Of a DNA stretch of 6,382 nt, positions 5,653 to 6,382 are shown piece after piece (positions within the stretch are counted from its first letter, which is position 1; each line of letters begins with the position of its first letter). Below the pieces are notes generated by a model. It was not told the DNA's origin, ran no database searches, and saw nothing but the letters and a program-made list of their open reading frames with translations. A program made the translations under genes and the position numbers. The DNA is from Bacillota bacterium (GTDB lineage Bacteria > Bacillota_A > Clostridia > Clostridiales > Clostridiaceae). Location of the stretch: positions 1 to 6,382 of the forward strand of contig JAJXYA010000295.1 of the NCBI GenBank assembly GCA_021780795.1, given 5' to 3'.

Positions 5653-6382
5653 TTATTCTTCTATAATATATGGAATTGTCACCAATGCTATATTACGCTT
5701 ACTTAATAATACTGCTTTGATAAATATAGATGTTTGGTTATGAAGTAGTTGGAGCCACCATTTTTTAACTACAAATTGATGAATAACCACAGTAATTATA
5801 GTATCTGGTCCAAGCTTCTTCTCCATTTTATCTATGTGTCTTAATAAAGTAGTAGTTATAGTTCTATATGGTGATTCTTCAATCACAAGTGGTGTCTTTA
5901 ATTTTGAAGCATCGTATTTAAATTTAAGTTTTTCAGTAGAATTTTCATCAATAGATACATGATATGCTTCTATGTCTCCACCTATAGTCTTAGCATAGTT
6001 AAGTGATTTTAAGAAAGCCTTATTAAACGTGTCTACTGGAATTATTACATAATTATTAATTTCTTTACGTTTTACTGGAAGCATACAAGCTTCTTTTTTT
6101 AATTGTTGTGCTACTTTATTATAGTGAGCTTTAACCCTATACATTACAAATACTATTACAGGTATTAATATACAAACAATCCATGCTCCATGACGGAATT
6201 TTGTTGCGCCTATGATAAAGGCCGTTCCGGCAGTAATTAACGCACCAGTACCATTGATAACTGCTTTATGAATCCATCCATCAGGTTTTAATTTTCTCCA
6301 TCTTGTAAACATACCAAATTGCGATAAAGTAAATGAAATAAATACACCTATAGCATATAGTGGCAATAATAAATGAGTGCTT
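5653..6382 (-). CDS. kimA: KimA/YdaO-like APC-family permease, C-terminal part (5' end outside window)
   Basis: Only the last 242 or so residues are present. The reading frame is open to the window edge (preceding residues Ser-Thr-His-Leu-Leu before LPLYAIGVF), so no start codon is visible here; the full family length is about 600. Visible are a hydrophobic helix with PLYAIGVFISFTLSQFGM, and two more helices around GTGALITAGTAFIIGA and GAWIVCILIPVIVFVMY. After a basic stretch (KAHYNKVAQQLKKE) comes a soluble cytoplasmic domain starting NYVIIPVDTFNKAFLKSLNY and ending with VVKKWWLQLLHNQT and VTIPY. This layout matches B. subtilis KimA (YdaO), a high-affinity proton-coupled potassium importer whose cytoplasmic domain has a universal-stress-protein-like fold and is inhibited by c-di-AMP. 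Other family members are annotated as amino acid permeases, so the substrate is not certain. A c-di-AMP riboswitch, if present, would lie upstream of the gene, outside the window. A hairpin terminator follows. Confidence 0.85.
   Translation of the reverse strand, partial: STHLLLPLYAIGVFISFTLSQFGMFTRWRKLKPDGWIHKAVINGTGALITAGTAFIIGATKFRHGAWIVCILIPVIVFVMYRVKAHYNKVAQQLKKEACMLPVKRKEINNYVIIPVDTFNKAFLKSLNYAKTIGGDIEAYHVSIDENSTEKLKFKYDASKLKTPLVIEESPYRTITTTLLRHIDKMEKKLGPDTIITVVIHQFVVKKWWLQLLHNQTSIFIKAVLLSKRNIALVTIPYIIEE

Overview
The window is AT-rich, with strong AGGAGG-type ribosome binding sites. Its gene set (FloA, reverse rubrerythrin, DUF1540, LytTR regulator, KimA-type permease) points to an anaerobic Gram-positive bacterium of the Clostridium group. 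No phage, transposon, CRISPR, tRNA or rRNA sequence was seen. Eight of the nine genes lie on the minus strand, so the genetic order runs from the right edge to the left. The exception is a small cysteine-rich gene on the plus strand.

Right part (4128-6382, minus strand): the 3' end of a KimA/YdaO-like potassium or amino acid permease enters from the right edge and stops at a hairpin terminator (5574-5611). An RluF-type 23S rRNA pseudouridine synthase follows, then a reverse rubrerythrin (rubredoxin domain first) for peroxide and oxygen detoxification. The rubrerythrin meets the convergent DUF1540 gene at a short hairpin at 4152-4183 that looks like a shared, bidirectional terminator.

Middle (3610-4127): a 197-bp divergent intergenic region separates the plus-strand gene from the minus-strand kinase. 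The plus-strand gene encodes a 106-residue protein made of two DUF1540 units, whose four core cysteines repeat with an exact 61-residue period.

Left part (16-3609, minus strand): this is the most interesting section. A two-TM sensor histidine kinase with a Spo0B-type RHDFMNHLQ box is followed by a short NfeD membrane protein, the flotillin-like FloA, an unrecognised 85-residue basic-tailed protein, and a LytTR response regulator. The last three genes are separated by only 5-6 bp, and their ribosome binding sites lie in the end of the preceding gene. A kinase and regulator of matching classes therefore bracket a membrane-microdomain module. I infer that the five genes form one functional unit, perhaps a signalling system that senses or controls membrane state. 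The sequence shows only the arrangement, not the signal or the targets.
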